Shown here piece after piece: positions 16,770 through 25,191 of a DNA stretch of 50,399 nucleotides. A model generated the notes under the pieces. The model saw only the letters and a list, made by a program, of their open reading frames with translations. It did no database searches and was not told where the DNA came from. The position numbers and the translations under genes were made by a program. The stretch spans positions 1 through 50,399 of the forward strand of contig JAJFTR010000070.1 in the NCBI GenBank assembly GCA_021372825.1. The letters are read 5' to 3'. The stretch is from Actinomycetes bacterium (GTDB taxonomy: Bacteria > Actinomycetota > Coriobacteriia > Anaerosomatales > Anaerosomataceae). Position 1 is the stretch's first letter. Each line of letters begins with the position of its first letter.

Positions 16770-18728
16770 CTAGCGCAGGTACCCCCTGATCGCATTGTAC
16801 GAAGCGGCAGAGACCGCGCTCGTGCCGCCGTAGAGTTCCAGAGAGCCGAAACCGTATCGGTTGCCGTTGAAGAGCGTGCTCACCGCCGAGGGCACTCCCG
16901 TGCTGCTGGTAAGGACGATGGGGCTGCCGGCGTACCCGCATGCCGCGCCGCCTCCCAGCGCATCGGCGAACGTGGAGCCGGTGGCCACCCCGATCATGTC
17001 GTAGTCGAGCCATCCGTCGTTCACGGCGGATGTTGCGCACGCCACCGACGTTGCGTAACGGTCGGGACCTTGGATGCGGTTCGCGGTCGGCCATCCGCCG
17101 TTGTCGGCGATGTAACCCTCGATCTCGGACTTGGTGGCATCTGAGATGGCCGAGGTGCCGCCCACAACCGTTCCGGCGATGAGGTCACAGAACTGGATGG
17201 CCTCGACGGTGTCCACCGGAACGTCGCCCGTCTGCACCAAGAGGATCGGCACCTTGCGCGCGTAGGCGAGAGGCGAGACCGCAAGGGCGTCAGCAAAGGA
17301 GTCTCCCCGTACGAAGTATGCCTCCTGCGCCCACGCATCGTCGTTGTTGCGGATGTCCATCACGCGATAGGCCACCTGTTTTGCCGTGGCATACCGGTTG
17401 CCACCGGACACGCGCTCGACGGTACCGTACGTCGAGAGCTGATCGTAAACATCCTGGGATACGGCTGAGCTGCCGCCCACGATCACGACGTGCTTCGCGT
17501 TTAGGCGATCGAGTTCGTCTTGCACGACTGTCGGCACGGTGTCGGTGCCCACGAGAAGGAGTGGACAGTCCATCGCGCCAGCGAGGCCAGAAGCGGCAAG
17601 CGCATCGGGGAAGTCAAGCCCCGTGGCTACTACCACATCGGCTGAATCCAGGAAGTGCTTCTGGCAGATCTCCACGGCCGTCGCATAGCGGTCGACCCCC
17701 GCGACACGCGTTGCGTCGACAGTCGTCGTCGCCATGTAGATGCTGCCGTACGAGGTGCGCTCGTCTTGCCACACCACCCGGTTGCCCCAGACGTGCGGGT
17801 ACAGCTGGTCGTCCGCGGCGGCGGTGACCTCCGAGTACCCTGAGATGTCCGATCGCGACCACAGCAAGATGTCTTCGTTGCCGTTTCGGGCGTCTTGCCA
17901 AGCGACGTACTGTCCGAACACCGAGGGGCGCTGCTGCGTGGACGTGTTCGCGGTGATCTGCCCGGTCTGGCCATCGCGCAGGTCAGCTGCGTAGATGTTC
18001 TTGTCGGCTGGCGAAGCGTGTAGGTACTCGGTCCATGCGACGTAGTCTCCGTGGATCACGGTATCGGCGACATCCACTCCCGCGGCGGCGAGCTTGACAC
18101 GCGTCTCGCCGCCGTCGATGTCGTAAACGTACACACCGAAACGCCCAGACGGGTCCTTGTCGTCGTAGTAGACGATGCGGCCCTTGTCCACGGAAGCGCC
18201 GTTGGGATGGGCCGTTCCCGAGACGACGCCACTGCCACCCGTAAGCATGTTGCGCCAGTGGATGGTCACAGGGGGCGTGATGCCCTCCATCCAGATCGCG
18301 ATGTTCCCGTCGATGTCCGGGCCGACGTCATCAACCGAGTTGGTCGTGAGCCGGATACGCTGCGCGATGCGCATGTCGTAGTACCAAACCTCGGAGTCCG
18401 CCTCGCTCTGGTCCACATACACGAGGCGCTGCTCGGAGATCGCCGGGTCCCGTTGGTCTCCGTCGCCATAGGCGGTGGCCATCGTGGCGACTCCGCTTGC
18501 AAGGTCCTTGACCCACACGTTCCACTCTATAGGGTTGCCCCACAAGGCCAGAAGGTTCTGCCCGGCATAGGCGACGAAGCGACCCGAGGTGACCGGGAGT
18601 TCGTAGTCGTTGCTCGCGCTCGTGACGAGTACCGACTCCGTGAAGTCGACCTCGGCGCCTGCCTCGGCAGGCATCATCGCCACAAGAAGAGCCGCTGCCA
18701 TTGTGAGCGTGAGCAGTCGATTGCGCAT
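16770..18728 (-). CDS. Secreted CWB2 protein with N-terminal beta-propeller
   Basis: Exported protein of 652 residues. The signal peptide covers about residues 1-25 (ending AEAGA). Residues ~30-330 carry repeated blades with VYVDQSEADSEVWYYDM, IVYYDDKDPSGRFGVYVYDI, VAWQDARNGNEDILLW and VVWQDERTSYGSIYM, the spacing of a TolB/WD40-like propeller. Three CWB2 units follow (RVAGVDRYATAV, RVSGGNRYATAK, RIQGPDRYATSV as unit starts). The ATG at 18728 follows AAGGGGG by six bases. Its promoter region, shared with the divergent phosphoglycerate mutase gene, contains two inverted repeats. Likely a wall-anchored binding protein; ligand unknown. Confidence 0.9.
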   Translation of the reverse strand: MRNRLLTLTMAAALLVAMMPAEAGAEVDFTESVLVTSASNDYELPVTSGRFVAYAGQNLLALWGNPIEWNVWVKDLASGVATMATAYGDGDQRDPAISEQRLVYVDQSEADSEVWYYDMRIAQRIRLTTNSVDDVGPDIDGNIAIWMEGITPPVTIHWRNMLTGGSGVVSGTAHPNGASVDKGRIVYYDDKDPSGRFGVYVYDIDGGETRVKLAAAGVDVADTVIHGDYVAWTEYLHASPADKNIYAADLRDGQTGQITANTSTQQRPSVFGQYVAWQDARNGNEDILLWSRSDISGYSEVTAAADDQLYPHVWGNRVVWQDERTSYGSIYMATTTVDATRVAGVDRYATAVEICQKHFLDSADVVVATGLDFPDALAASGLAGAMDCPLLLVGTDTVPTVVQDELDRLNAKHVVIVGGSSAVSQDVYDQLSTYGTVERVSGGNRYATAKQVAYRVMDIRNNDDAWAQEAYFVRGDSFADALAVSPLAYARKVPILLVQTGDVPVDTVEAIQFCDLIAGTVVGGTSAISDATKSEIEGYIADNGGWPTANRIQGPDRYATSVACATSAVNDGWLDYDMIGVATGSTFADALGGGAACGYAGSPIVLTSSTGVPSAVSTLFNGNRYGFGSLELYGGTSAVSAASYNAIRGYLR

Positions 18729-18744
18729 CGCGAACCCCCTTGGC

Positions 18745-18780
18745 TAGTAGCCACTACTACCAGTCTATCCCCCGATAGAC
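18745..18780. promoter_or_regulatory. Two inverted repeats in the divergent promoter region
   Basis: TAGTAG-CCA-CTACTA lies at 18745-18759, and GTCTATC-CCCC-GATAGAC at 18763-18780. On the minus strand TAGACT (18762-18767) is a plausible -10 for the CWB2 gene and lies within the second repeat, so a bound regulator would block it. Confidence 0.4.
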
Positions 18781-18846
18781 GGCATGAGCGACCGTCACAC
18801 ACCGTGGTACCCTCATGGTACCCGACGCCGACGCGAGGGAGGACGC

Positions 18847-20061
18847 GTGAAACACGTCATCGTCATCTTGGACGGCGCGGCCGGATGGCCGCTCCCCGAG
18901 CTCGACGGCCGAACGACACTCGAGGCCGCGCACACGCCTCATCTGGACGAGCTCGCTCGGCGGGGGATCCTCGGCCGAGCACAGACGGTCCCCGCGGGCG
19001 CGGAGCCCTCCTCCTCGGCGGCATGCACCTCCATCTTGGGCTACGACCCCGTGGCGAGTTTCGTGGGCCGGGGCGCCATCGAGGCAGCGAGCATGGGCGT
19101 CACGCTCGCTCGTGACGAGGTGGCGCTGCGCATGAACCTGGTGCATGTGGCCGATGGCCGGATGGTGTCGTACGCATGCGGCCACATCTCCAGCGCTGAG
19201 TCACGCGCAATCGTCTCGGACCTGGCCTCAGCGCTCGACGATGGGACCTTCACGATGCACCCGGGCGTCGCCTACCGGCACATCCTCGTTGTGAAGGGCC
19301 ACCTCGAGCTGCTGGGGTGTGGCTACACGCCACCACACGACATCTCCGACAAGCCTGTCGAAGGCCATCTGCCCCGCGGACCGGGCGCCGAACTCCTGCT
19401 CGAGCTCATGGAGCGTGCGCGTCCCGTGCTCGCCTCCTCGCCGGCGAACCGCGCTCGTGCTGAGGCGGGAAAGCTGCCCGCCACCGACATCTGGCCGTTC
19501 TGGCCGGGGATGTCTCCTGTGGGGCTCCGCCTCTTCTCGGAAGTTCGAGGCGTGAGTGCCGCACTCACCTCAGGAGTCGATCTGCTGAACGGGCTGGCGG
19601 TTCTTTTCGGCATCGACCGCCTCGAGATCCCCGGGGTCACCGACGGGCCCGACACCGACTACGCCGCGCAGGCGCGGGGCGCTCTTGACGCGCTGCAGGA
19701 CCACGATCTTGTGGTGATCCACATCGAGTCTCCCGACGAGCAGGGCCATGCGGGGGACGTGCGTGGCAAGATCGCAGCCATCGAGGCGATCGACCGCGAG
19801 GTCGTCTCGAGAGTGATGGAGCACCCTGGTGAGCTGCGCATACTCGCCATGCCCGACCACCCCACGCCGATCGCGCTCAAGACCCACGTGGGGGAACCTG
19901 TGCCTTTTGTGGTGGCGGGAGCGGGCGTGGCGCCGTGTGGAGCACGCGCCTTCGACGAGGCGGCGGCCATGGCGGGTCCGCTCGTCGATCCGGGACACCA
20001 GGTGATGGACCTGCTTCTCGGTACGGAGCGGCCCTTCTCGGCAGGGAAGGGAGGCGAGTGA
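18847..20061 (+). CDS. apgM: Cofactor-independent phosphoglycerate mutase, archaeal (ApgM) type
   Basis: Interconverts 3- and 2-phosphoglycerate in glycolysis/gluconeogenesis; 404 residues of the alkaline-phosphatase superfamily. The N-terminal metal-site motif ILDGAAGWP, the phospho-Ser region AEPSSSAACTSILGYDP and the C-terminal metal motifs HIESPDEQGHAGD and MPDHPTP are clear. The GTG at 18847 follows GAGGGAGGA; an in-frame ATG at 18784 is less well placed. It is followed after 3 bp by the LigD-like gene, so the two are co-transcribed although their functions seem unrelated. A direct repeat TGGTACCC occurs twice upstream (18805-18812 and 18816-18823). Confidence 0.9.
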   Translation: MKHVIVILDGAAGWPLPELDGRTTLEAAHTPHLDELARRGILGRAQTVPAGAEPSSSAACTSILGYDPVASFVGRGAIEAASMGVTLARDEVALRMNLVHVADGRMVSYACGHISSAESRAIVSDLASALDDGTFTMHPGVAYRHILVVKGHLELLGCGYTPPHDISDKPVEGHLPRGPGAELLLELMERARPVLASSPANRARAEAGKLPATDIWPFWPGMSPVGLRLFSEVRGVSAALTSGVDLLNGLAVLFGIDRLEIPGVTDGPDTDYAAQARGALDALQDHDLVVIHIESPDEQGHAGDVRGKIAAIEAIDREVVSRVMEHPGELRILAMPDHPTPIALKTHVGEPVPFVVAGAGVAPCGARAFDEAAAMAGPLVDPGHQVMDLLLGTERPFSAGKGGE

Positions 20062-20064
20062 ACG

Positions 20065-21474
20065 ATGGCAGGCATCTATGTGGTCCAGAAGCATGCCGCG
20101 ACACGCCTGCACTACGACTTTAGACTCGAACTCGACGGCGCGCTCAAGAGCTGGGCGGTGCCGAAGGGGCCGAGCATGGACCCGGCGCAGAAGCGGCTTG
20201 CCGTGCCAGTGGAGGACCACCCGATCGACTACGCCACGTTCGAGGGTGTCATCCCCTCGGGTGAGTATGGAGCCGGGACGGTGATGGTGTGGGACCGCGG
20301 CACGTGGGACCCTGTAACCGACCCTCATGAAGGTTATGCGAAAGGAAGCATGAAGATCCGCCTGAACGGAGAGAGACTGCATGGCGGGTTCGCGCTGGTG
20401 CGTCTCAAGCCACGGCCAGGCGAGGACCAGCCCGGCTGGCTGCTCATCAAGGAGAAGGACGAGTATGCGCGCCCACTCGCGGCCGGCGACGTGCTCGACC
20501 AGGACACGTCCGTGCTCACCGGGCGCACGATGGACGAGATCGCGTCTGCGGCGGCGGACCAAGACCCGCAGGAGGCGCCGGAAGCGGTCGAGGTCGCGGG
20601 CGTGCGTCTCACGCACCCTGATCGCGTTCTGTTCGCCGAGATGGGCGCCACCAAACTCGATCTCGCGCGGTACTACGAAGCGGTCGGCGAGCGCATGCTG
20701 CCCTACGTGGCGGACAGGCCGCTCGTGCTCGTGCGATGTCCCGAAGGCACGGGTGGCGAGTGCTTCTACCAGAAGGATGTCTCGCAAGGTTTCCCGGACC
20801 GCATCGCGACCGTGGAAGTGCGTCACGAGGAGGGCCCTGTCCACTACGCGCTGGTCGAGGACGTTGGGGACCTTGTGACCCTGGTGCAGCTCGGCGTGCT
20901 CGAGATCCACACGTGGGGCGCGTTGGCGCGTGACGTGGAGAAGCCCGACCGCGTGGTGATCGACCTGGACCCCGGGCCCGGGGTGGTGTGGGAGGCGGTG
21001 ACCCGGGCCGCGCTCGCAGTCCGCGACGAGCTGGTCGCCCTCGGTCTGGTCCCGTTCGTCAAGACCACCGGGGGAAAGGGCCTCCATGTGGTGGCGCCCA
21101 TCGTGCCCGAGGGAGACTGGGACACAGTGAAGGCGTTCGCGCGAAAGCTCTGCGAGAAGATCGTCTCGGCAGAGCCTGACCGGTACACCACCAACCCGCT
21201 CAAGACCCGCCGCGAGAAGAAGGTCTTCATCGACTATCTGCGCAACGCACGCGGGGCGACGGCGGTGGCGCCCTACTCTACACGCGCGCGTGCGGGCGCG
21301 ACCGTGGCGATGCCCGTCACGTGGGAGGCGGTCATCTCGGGCGTCACTCCCGACGCGTACACACTGAAGAACGTGCCTACGGCGGTCGCCGACAGTGCCG
21401 ATCCGTGGGCAAACCATGCGGGATCGGCCAGGCCGATCACTGCTGATGCGCTTCGCGCACTGGGGGTCGTCTGA
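20065..21474 (+). CDS. LigD-like protein with phosphoesterase and polymerase domains but no ligase domain
   Basis: Protein of 469 residues related to LigD, the repair enzyme of bacterial non-homologous end joining. Residues ~1-165 form the 3'-phosphoesterase domain (RLHYDFRLELDGALKSWAVP, EDHPIDYATFEGVIPSGEYG). Residues ~180-469 form the primase-like polymerase domain (THPDRVLF, CFYQKDVSQGFPD, the metal motif VIDLDPGPG, and KTTGGKGLHVVAP). The ATP-dependent ligase domain that normally accompanies these is absent and no Ku gene is in the window. Domain order PE-POL matches Pseudomonas LigD with the central ligase removed. A separate ATP ligase, or the NAD ligase at 40024, would be needed for sealing. 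The ATG at 20065 follows GGGAGGCG. Confidence 0.88.
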   Translation: MAGIYVVQKHAATRLHYDFRLELDGALKSWAVPKGPSMDPAQKRLAVPVEDHPIDYATFEGVIPSGEYGAGTVMVWDRGTWDPVTDPHEGYAKGSMKIRLNGERLHGGFALVRLKPRPGEDQPGWLLIKEKDEYARPLAAGDVLDQDTSVLTGRTMDEIASAAADQDPQEAPEAVEVAGVRLTHPDRVLFAEMGATKLDLARYYEAVGERMLPYVADRPLVLVRCPEGTGGECFYQKDVSQGFPDRIATVEVRHEEGPVHYALVEDVGDLVTLVQLGVLEIHTWGALARDVEKPDRVVIDLDPGPGVVWEAVTRAALAVRDELVALGLVPFVKTTGGKGLHVVAPIVPEGDWDTVKAFARKLCEKIVSAEPDRYTTNPLKTRREKKVFIDYLRNARGATAVAPYSTRARAGATVAMPVTWEAVISGVTPDAYTLKNVPTAVADSADPWANHAGSARPITADALRALGVV

Positions 21475-21490
21475 GCGCTGGGTGATATGC

Positions 21491-21522
21491 GGACGACCCG
21501 GGCCGTGCGGCCCAGGTCGTCC
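21491..21522 (+). terminator. Hairpin after the LigD-like gene
   Basis: GGACGACC (21491-21498) pairs with GGTCGTCC (21515-21522), continued by GGGCC/GGCCC around a 4-nt loop with one mismatch. There is no U-tract. It lies 16 bp past the stop codon. Confidence 0.6.
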
Positions 21523-21538
21523 TGGAGAGGGAGGGGTT

Positions 21539-21570
21539 GGGCGGGACCCGAGGGGGTTGAGGTCCCGCCC
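21539..21570. terminator. Second hairpin between convergent genes
   Basis: A perfect 10-bp stem (21539-21548 with 21561-21570) with a 12-nt loop lies between the LigD-like gene and the SHOCT gene. With no U-tract on either side, it is likely a bidirectional or factor-assisted stop. Confidence 0.5.
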
Positions 21571-21598
21571 GATGCGGGGGAGGGAAGGAGGATGCGCT

Positions 21599-21928
21599 TT
21601 ATCCTCGAAGCGCCTGTTCAATCGCGGAGTACTGCTCCACATCGATCTCACCGCGCGCCAGCCGCTCGCGCGCGATCTTCAAAGCGGCGTCGTCTGCCGG
21701 CGCCGCTGCGGCGGCGTCTGAGGGGGCCGGATAGGTCGTGGCGCCATGCACGCTCTGAGCGCGCTTCGAGTGCCCGACGGCCCAGACGATCACGCCGATC
21801 ACGACGGCGAGGACGAACAGCCCGAACAGCAGATGGCCGAACGCGAACAGCGATCCGTCGCCGAAGCCGTCGGGCCCGTAACCGTAGCCTCCCATCATGC
21901 GGCCGCCCATGTGTGCCAACCCGATCAT
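21599..21928 (-). CDS. Small membrane protein with C-terminal SHOCT domain
   Basis: Protein of 109 residues. A Gly/Met/Tyr-rich N-terminus is followed by one hydrophobic helix (about residues 29-52, LFAFGHLLFGLFVLAVVIGVIVWAV), a low-complexity Ala/Pro linker and a C-terminal SHOCT motif (ARERLARGEIDVEQYSAIEQAL). SHOCT domains are short helical modules often found at the end of small membrane proteins; they are thought to mediate oligomerisation. The ATG at 21928 is preceded by AAAGGAG. No function can be assigned from context. Confidence 0.82.
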   Translation of the reverse strand: MIGLAHMGGRMMGGYGYGPDGFGDGSLFAFGHLLFGLFVLAVVIGVIVWAVGHSKRAQSVHGATTYPAPSDAAAAAPADDAALKIARERLARGEIDVEQYSAIEQALRG

Positions 21929-22060
21929 TGCGGGTGCTCCTTTCGTAGTGTCAACCGATCACATTGCAGACTATGACCCGCAGGTATGGAGCGCCCATGT
22001 GGGGAGTGTGAAGATGGTATGGACGTTGCGCCCGCGCCGCGCGACGTCTGCGCCGTCGTG

Positions 22061-22066
22061 TAGAGT
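22061..22066 (+). promoter_or_regulatory. Candidate -10 element for leaderless Nudix gene
   Basis: TAGAGT ends exactly six bases before the ATG at 22073, and no ribosome binding site is present. No clear -35 is seen. Confidence 0.45.
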
Positions 22067-22072
22067 GTGTGC

Positions 22073-22540
22073 ATGAGCAAAGTCGACCACCCACGTCCCG
22101 GCCTCACCGCTGACACCGTCGTCGTGCGCGGAGCGCCGGGACGCCGAGAAGTGCTCCTTATCCGGCGCGGCAACCCGCCGTACCAGGGCATGTGGGCGCT
22201 GCCGGGAGGATTCCTCGATCCGTTCGAGCCTCCGGTTGACGCGGCGCGCAGGGAGCTTGCCGAGGAGACAGGGCTTGTCTACGATGGTCCGCTCGTCCTC
22301 GTGGGCGTGTATGGCGAGCCTGGCCGTGATCCCCGTGGATGGACGGTCTCGGCCGCGTATCTCGCGCTCGCGCCAGACGACTCCGGTCCTGTAGCAGGCG
22401 CGGATGATGCCGCGGAGGCCCGGTGGTTTCCCGTGGGTGATCTTCCTGCGCTTGCATTCGACCATGTCGTGATCGTGCGCGACGCGCTTACGGCATTGGG
22501 TGAGGAGCTGCCGGGCTCCAGCGCCGCCGAGCCGCTGTGA
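22073..22540 (+). CDS. Nudix hydrolase
   Basis: Protein of 155 residues hydrolysing a nucleoside diphosphate linked to another moiety. The full Nudix box is visible starting at GGFLDPFEPP and ending RELAEETGL, fitting GX5EX7REUXEEXGU. The preceding RRGNPPYQGMWALPGG is typical of ADP-ribose or NADH-type Nudix enzymes, but the substrate is not certain. The start is ATG 22073; a GTG two codons upstream is possible. With TAGAGT six bases before the ATG, a leaderless message is likely. It is followed after 52 bp by a CWB2 gene that has its own candidate -10 (TACGCT, 22541-22546). Confidence 0.88.
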   Translation: MSKVDHPRPGLTADTVVVRGAPGRREVLLIRRGNPPYQGMWALPGGFLDPFEPPVDAARRELAEETGLVYDGPLVLVGVYGEPGRDPRGWTVSAAYLALAPDDSGPVAGADDAAEARWFPVGDLPALAFDHVVIVRDALTALGEELPGSSAAEPL

Positions 22541-22592
22541 TACGCTGATCGCAGTACCGCATGTCTGCGTGCACGATGGTGAGGAGGGCGCC

Positions 22593-24785
22593 ATGAGAGG
22601 CCTGCGGATGTTCGTGGCGGTAGTAGTGTCCGTCACGCTCACGTGCGGCGTCCTGCCGCCGTCCGCGGCAGTCGCCGACACCCGCACCGCTCGCACGGAT
22701 ATGCCGCTTCGGCGGCTCGATGCGCAAGGGGTCGTGCGGCTGCTCGACGCCGACGACCAGATCCCCGGAGTGCCGCTCGACACCTACCCCGTGGTGTCGC
22801 ATACGGTGACCGGCACGCTCGACGCGTATCCTACGACAGAGCCCCCCGCCGACGGCGTGGACGTGTACTCGGTCTACCTGGCTCCGGGCGACCAGATCTC
22901 GCTTGTTCTTGCGGGTACCGGCGTGAACTTCGACCTGTATCTGTGGTCGCCCGCCTCGCTCACGGTGCAATCCGCGGAGTACGTGCTCTCCTCGGACGGG
23001 CCGGCAGCCAGCGAGCACATCTGCTACACGGCATCGAGCCGCTTTGGAGCAGGCCGCTACTACGTGGCTGTCTCCACGTTCGATTCGGAGGGCTCCTACA
23101 CGCTCGAGTGGCAGGTATCGGGCCGCTCAGACGGTAACGTACCTGGCGTCGAACTCACCTCACGAGCGGTCACGGGGACCGTCGACCCCGTGAGCGACGG
23201 AGACGACGTCTTCAGGCTGTGGCTGCCCGAGGGACAAAGCGCCACCTGCACGCTTACGGCTGAGGCGCCCGGCGACACGTTCGAGCTGTGGCTCTTGCCG
23301 CCCAGATGGAACAACGGCGGTATCCTCGAAGACACGCAGGACGTCTATCACGCGGCGGAGGGCTTCTACAAGAAGGGCGCCTCGGTGACGATCACCACCA
23401 CTGTCGGCGACGGTCGCGGCGGATGGCACTACATCGACGTGCGCGCCGGGGATTCCGGTGGAGGCTATACACTCCAGTGGGAGGTCGGTGTGGACATCCC
23501 CGGCGTCCCGCTCCAGGGCGCGATCACCACAGGCACGCTGCCAGCGGTGAGCGTGTTCTCCACGCGACCGCTGCGCTGGGGGCAGACCGTGCATGCCTCG
23601 CTGTGGGTCACGCCGACCGCCGCGCCTACGGACATGCGCCTGTGGGAGCCTGGCGCCTTCAGCATCACAGGGGACCCTGCGCGTGTGGTCGCCGAGGATA
23701 GCGGCAGCTTCGCCTATCAAGTCCCCGACGAGTCCTCCGAAGGGGCGCACTTCCTCGAGGTGGCGGGGGCCGGGTCTCCGCTCTTCGAGCTTCGGACCCA
23801 CGTGGTGACGGAGTCGCGGCGCCTTGCGGGCGCCGACCGGTACGCCACTGCGGTGCGCATCTCACAGTCCACCTTCCGCGAAGGCGCGAACACGGTGGTG
23901 GTCGCGAGCGGTGCGGGCTTCGCGGACGCGATCGCTGCCTCTTCCCTTGCCGGTGCATACGATGCGCCGCTGCTGCTCGTCGGCTCGGATTCCCTTCCGA
24001 GTGTGGTCTCCTCCGAGATCGCCAGGCTCGGTGCGACGCAGGCGTTCGTCGTGGGCGGGCCGGCAGCAGTGAGCGCACGCGTCGTGGACGCGATCGACGC
24101 ACTCGCCGGCATGGACACCCCGACGAGGGTGGCCGGCCCTGATCGCTACGCGACATCCGCGGAAGTCACGCGGCGTGTGCTCTCGCGGCTCGGGCCCGAT
24201 TGGGATGGTGGCGTGTTCGTCGCGCGTGGGGATGCGTTCCCGGACGCGCTTGCCGTGGGGCCTCTCGCGTGGCAATCGATGCGCCCTGTGATACTCACAC
24301 GGCCGACGGTGCTCCCCCTGGCGAGCGCGGAGTTGCTCGACCAGATCGCTCCGGTCCAGGCGGTGATAGTGGGGGGAACGAGTGCGGTGAGCGCGAGCGT
24401 GGAAGAGCGTGTCGACTCCCTCGCGGGCGAGGTGCAGCGTGTGGATGGAGCGGACCGCTACGCAACCGCCGCGAATGTGGCGGCCTACGGTATCGACCAG
24501 GGCATCGTACAGCCTCGCTTCGTGGGCCTGGCCACGGGCGCCACGTTCCCGGACGCCCTCGCTGGTGGCGTCGCGTGTGGGGTGGAGAAGGGCGTGCTCC
24601 TGCTCACCTCCCCGGACGCCCTGGCCCCGAAGGCGCTCGCGTTCGTGCAGACGCGCTGCGATCTGGCCGAGATGGACGCGGCGCGTGTCTTCGGTGGGAC
24701 CGCGGCTGTCCATGACAGCGCGGTGGCCAGGCTCGACGAGTCGCTCGCCTATACATGGGTCGAGGCTCCGCCAGCGTGGTGGTGA
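22593..24785 (+). CDS. Secreted CWB2 protein with PPC-like domains
   Basis: Exported protein of 730 residues. The signal peptide spans residues 1-~29 (ending AAVAD). Three beta-sandwich domains resembling bacterial pre-peptidase C-terminal (PPC) modules follow; each opens with an (I/V)PGV(P/E)L motif, then TGT(L/V), and the first two contain DVYSVYL or DVFRLWL and end with SYTLEW/YTLQW strands. Three CWB2 units form the C-terminus (RLAGADRYATAV, RVAGPDRYATSA, RVDGADRYATAA). The ATG at 22593 follows GAGGAGG by five bases. Its transcript may start near 22553 after TACGCT. Probably a wall-anchored carbohydrate- or protein-binding protein; no catalytic domain is visible. Confidence 0.9.
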   Translation: MRGLRMFVAVVVSVTLTCGVLPPSAAVADTRTARTDMPLRRLDAQGVVRLLDADDQIPGVPLDTYPVVSHTVTGTLDAYPTTEPPADGVDVYSVYLAPGDQISLVLAGTGVNFDLYLWSPASLTVQSAEYVLSSDGPAASEHICYTASSRFGAGRYYVAVSTFDSEGSYTLEWQVSGRSDGNVPGVELTSRAVTGTVDPVSDGDDVFRLWLPEGQSATCTLTAEAPGDTFELWLLPPRWNNGGILEDTQDVYHAAEGFYKKGASVTITTTVGDGRGGWHYIDVRAGDSGGGYTLQWEVGVDIPGVPLQGAITTGTLPAVSVFSTRPLRWGQTVHASLWVTPTAAPTDMRLWEPGAFSITGDPARVVAEDSGSFAYQVPDESSEGAHFLEVAGAGSPLFELRTHVVTESRRLAGADRYATAVRISQSTFREGANTVVVASGAGFADAIAASSLAGAYDAPLLLVGSDSLPSVVSSEIARLGATQAFVVGGPAAVSARVVDAIDALAGMDTPTRVAGPDRYATSAEVTRRVLSRLGPDWDGGVFVARGDAFPDALAVGPLAWQSMRPVILTRPTVLPLASAELLDQIAPVQAVIVGGTSAVSASVEERVDSLAGEVQRVDGADRYATAANVAAYGIDQGIVQPRFVGLATGATFPDALAGGVACGVEKGVLLLTSPDALAPKALAFVQTRCDLAEMDAARVFGGTAAVHDSAVARLDESLAYTWVEAPPAWW

Positions 24786-24793
24786 GGTATCGT

Positions 24794-24822
24794 TTGACAG
24801 AGATGCGTGAGGCTCCTAGACT
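24794..24822 (+). promoter_or_regulatory. Near-consensus housekeeping promoter for the methionine operon
   Basis: TTGACA at 24794-24799 and TAGACT at 24817-24822 are separated by exactly 17 bp, the best sigma-70-type promoter in the window. Transcription would start near 24829, giving a leader of about 360 nt before the first gene. Confidence 0.8.
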
Positions 24823-24828
24823 ATGCAC

Positions 24829-25177
24829 CCAACCTGATATGTCCGCCGTTGACGGGGATGAGTACGCGGGACCGACAGGTCCGCCAGAGAGCCGGGGAAG
24901 CTGAGAACCGGCGACGTGAGGCCCGCGGAACATGGCCCCTGAGGCATCCGGAGGAAACGCGAGATCGCGGAGTAATGCCGGACGGAAGCCCCCGTTACCT
25001 CAGGCTGCAGAGCATACGGACCTCCTCGGCCAAAGCACTCCCGCCCGCCGAGCGGCATCCACCACCGGTCCCGTGCTCGAGAAGAGGCCGCGACTGCTCG
25101 CGGCGAAGTCGGGTGGTACCGCGAAGGCTACGACGCCTCTCGCCCTGACGCACAGTCCGGGGCGGGAGGTGTTTTTT
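24829..25177 (+). ncRNA. T-box riboswitch (tRNA-Met sensing) with intrinsic terminator
   Basis: tRNA-sensing leader of the methionine operon. The T-box sequence GGGTGGTACCGCG is at 25111-25123; its UGGU bulge would pair with the 3' end of a tRNA carrying discriminator A, as tRNA-Met does. Stem I is recognisable: AGTA at 24861-24864 opposite GGAA at 24927-24930 (loop E) flanks the CGCGGG/CCCGCG helix (24865-24870 with 24922-24927). Distally, AGAGAGCCGG (24886-24895) closes with CCGGC (24908-24912). The triplet after GAAC is ATG (24932-24934), followed by purine G, giving a Met specifier. CGCGG near 25099-25103 with CCGCG (25119-25123) forms the antiterminator. The terminator stem pairs 25133-25145 with 25160-25172, followed by six T (25172-25177). 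Uncharged tRNA-Met should permit readthrough. Confidence 0.88.
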
Positions 25178-25191
25178 GTTGGAGGTGGAAC

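Noticed and set aside
19570-21651. Long open frame (693 codons) on the minus strand opposite apgM and the LigD-like gene
   Set aside because: Its translation is Arg/His-rich without family motifs; both plus-strand genes have full family signatures. It is a G+C-driven shadow frame.
22561-22596. Eleven-codon frame overlapping the start of the third CWB2 gene (ATGA overlap)
   Set aside because: Unlike the case at 33279 there is no -10 at the right distance from its ATG and no ribosome binding site, so the overlap may be chance.
24829-25177. Cobalamin or SAM riboswitch in front of the methionine operon
   Set aside because: I looked for these because of the B12- and Met-related genes, but the leader has T-box core, specifier loop and antiterminator features and no B12-box sequence.
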